Positions 43,038 to 43,143 of a stretch of 43,143 nt of DNA are shown here, piece after piece. Position 1 is the first letter of the stretch; each line of letters begins with the position of its first letter. The stretch lies in NCBI GenBank assembly GCA_002162925.1, contig MABC01000081.1, positions 1-43,143 on the forward strand. The letters run 5' to 3'. The notes under the pieces were generated by a model that made no database searches, was not told the DNA's origin, and saw only the letters and a program-made list of their open reading frames with translations. Source of the stretch: Thalassotalea sp. 42_200_T64. GTDB lineage: Bacteria > Pseudomonadota > Gammaproteobacteria > Enterobacterales > Alteromonadaceae. The position numbers and the translations under genes were made by a program.

Positions 43038-43143
43038 ATGACTCCCCACGAGGTGCTAGCCTCCAAGTTCGTGGGTTAGCAAAGCCAGAGCCATAATTAG
43101 TGTGTCAAACAACTAATAGCGGAGGCTAGCATGAATAACCATA
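43038..43143 (+). mobile_element. Left end of an insertion element (or intI/attI region) abutting the cassette array
   Basis: On the minus strand the DapF cassette begins TTATGTC exactly as other cassettes do, but the preceding base is A, not the G of GTTRRRY, and no attC follows. From there to the edge there are compact hairpins. CCCACG (43045-43050) pairs with CGTGGG (43070-43075), GCTAGCCTCC (43055-43064) with GGAGGCTAGC (43121-43130), and ATTAGT with ACTAAT near 43096-43117. A plus-strand gene begins at 43131. This fits the end of an IS inserted at the recombination point (an IS200/IS605 or attC-targeting IS1111-like element). An integrase gene with an unusual attI is the alternative. Confidence 0.4.
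43131..43143 (+). CDS. Start of an unknown gene (transposase or integrase), cut by the window edge
   Basis: ATG AAT AAC CAT encodes MNNH, with a strong Shine-Dalgarno GGAGG at 43121-43125, five bases before the ATG. Only four codons are visible, so the product cannot be named. The Shine-Dalgarno can pair with GCTAGCCTCC at 43055-43064. Confidence 0.4.

Noticed and set aside
43055..43130. Canonical attI site next to intI
   Set aside because: The base before the cassette start is A, not G, and GTTAGCA at 43076 does not fit GTTRRRY. The product of the plus-strand gene cannot be read beyond four codons, so an attI/intI call was not made.

Overview
The window looks like chromosomal DNA of a marine gammaproteobacterium of the Alteromonadales, probably Colwelliaceae-like (Colwellia or Thalassotalea relatives). 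This is inferred from moderately AT-rich DNA, TATACCAA-type palindromes, heptamer repeats between genes, a CrbS/CrbR acetate module, and a Vibrio-type chromosomal integron. No rRNA, tRNA or CRISPR array was seen.

Layout: (1) 1-134 is the start of an IS4-family transposase cut by the window edge. (2) 0.5-3.8 kb is a denitrification module on the minus strand: norQ, an unknown membrane protein, norC and norB. Perfect FNR/NNR-type boxes (TTGAT-N4-ATCAA) precede norC and norQ, and no norD is present. (3) 3.97-6.1 kb is a pair of PH-domain (YdbS/YdbT-like) membrane proteins, followed by a 0.5-kb gene-free stretch with an inverted-repeat element. (4) 6.6-19.6 kb is an acetate/carboxylate module: porin, acs, a DnaQ-like exonuclease, a cNMP/CBS/DUF294 protein, a DUF4212 small subunit with a VC_2705-type Na+/solute symporter, an unknown protein, the hybrid kinase CrbS and its regulator CrbR. 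The same palindrome, TAGAC-N4-GTCTA, lies upstream of acs (twice) and of the symporter operon (once), and is a good candidate CrbR operator. (5) 19.8-29.6 kb holds a mixed set of single genes: prolyl oligopeptidase, chromate transporter, PaiB-like protein, acetyltransferases, glycosyltransferase, XRE-cupin pair, periplasmic methyltransferase and a UDG-family protein. (6) 29.8-33.9 kb is a MoxR / DUF58 / transglutaminase operon. (7) From about 35.4 kb to the end lies a cassette array of a chromosomal integron. Seven ~97-101 bp attC-like repeats and one diverged copy separate small minus-strand genes: CsaA-like, NTF2-like, acetyltransferase, cupin, GrpB and DapF-like. A CARB-type class A beta-lactamase lies in the same block. 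The integrase is not in the window; from gene orientation it should lie beyond the right edge.

The most interesting points are these. The CARB-like enzyme carries the RSG motif and sits in an integron but without a recognisable attC of its own. The DapF-family cassette protein has both catalytic cysteines replaced by serine. A YefM/YoeB toxin-antitoxin pair has collapsed by deletion plus a nonsense codon. At the right edge another element abuts a cassette exactly at the integron recombination point, and its ribosome binding site can be masked by a long-range stem.
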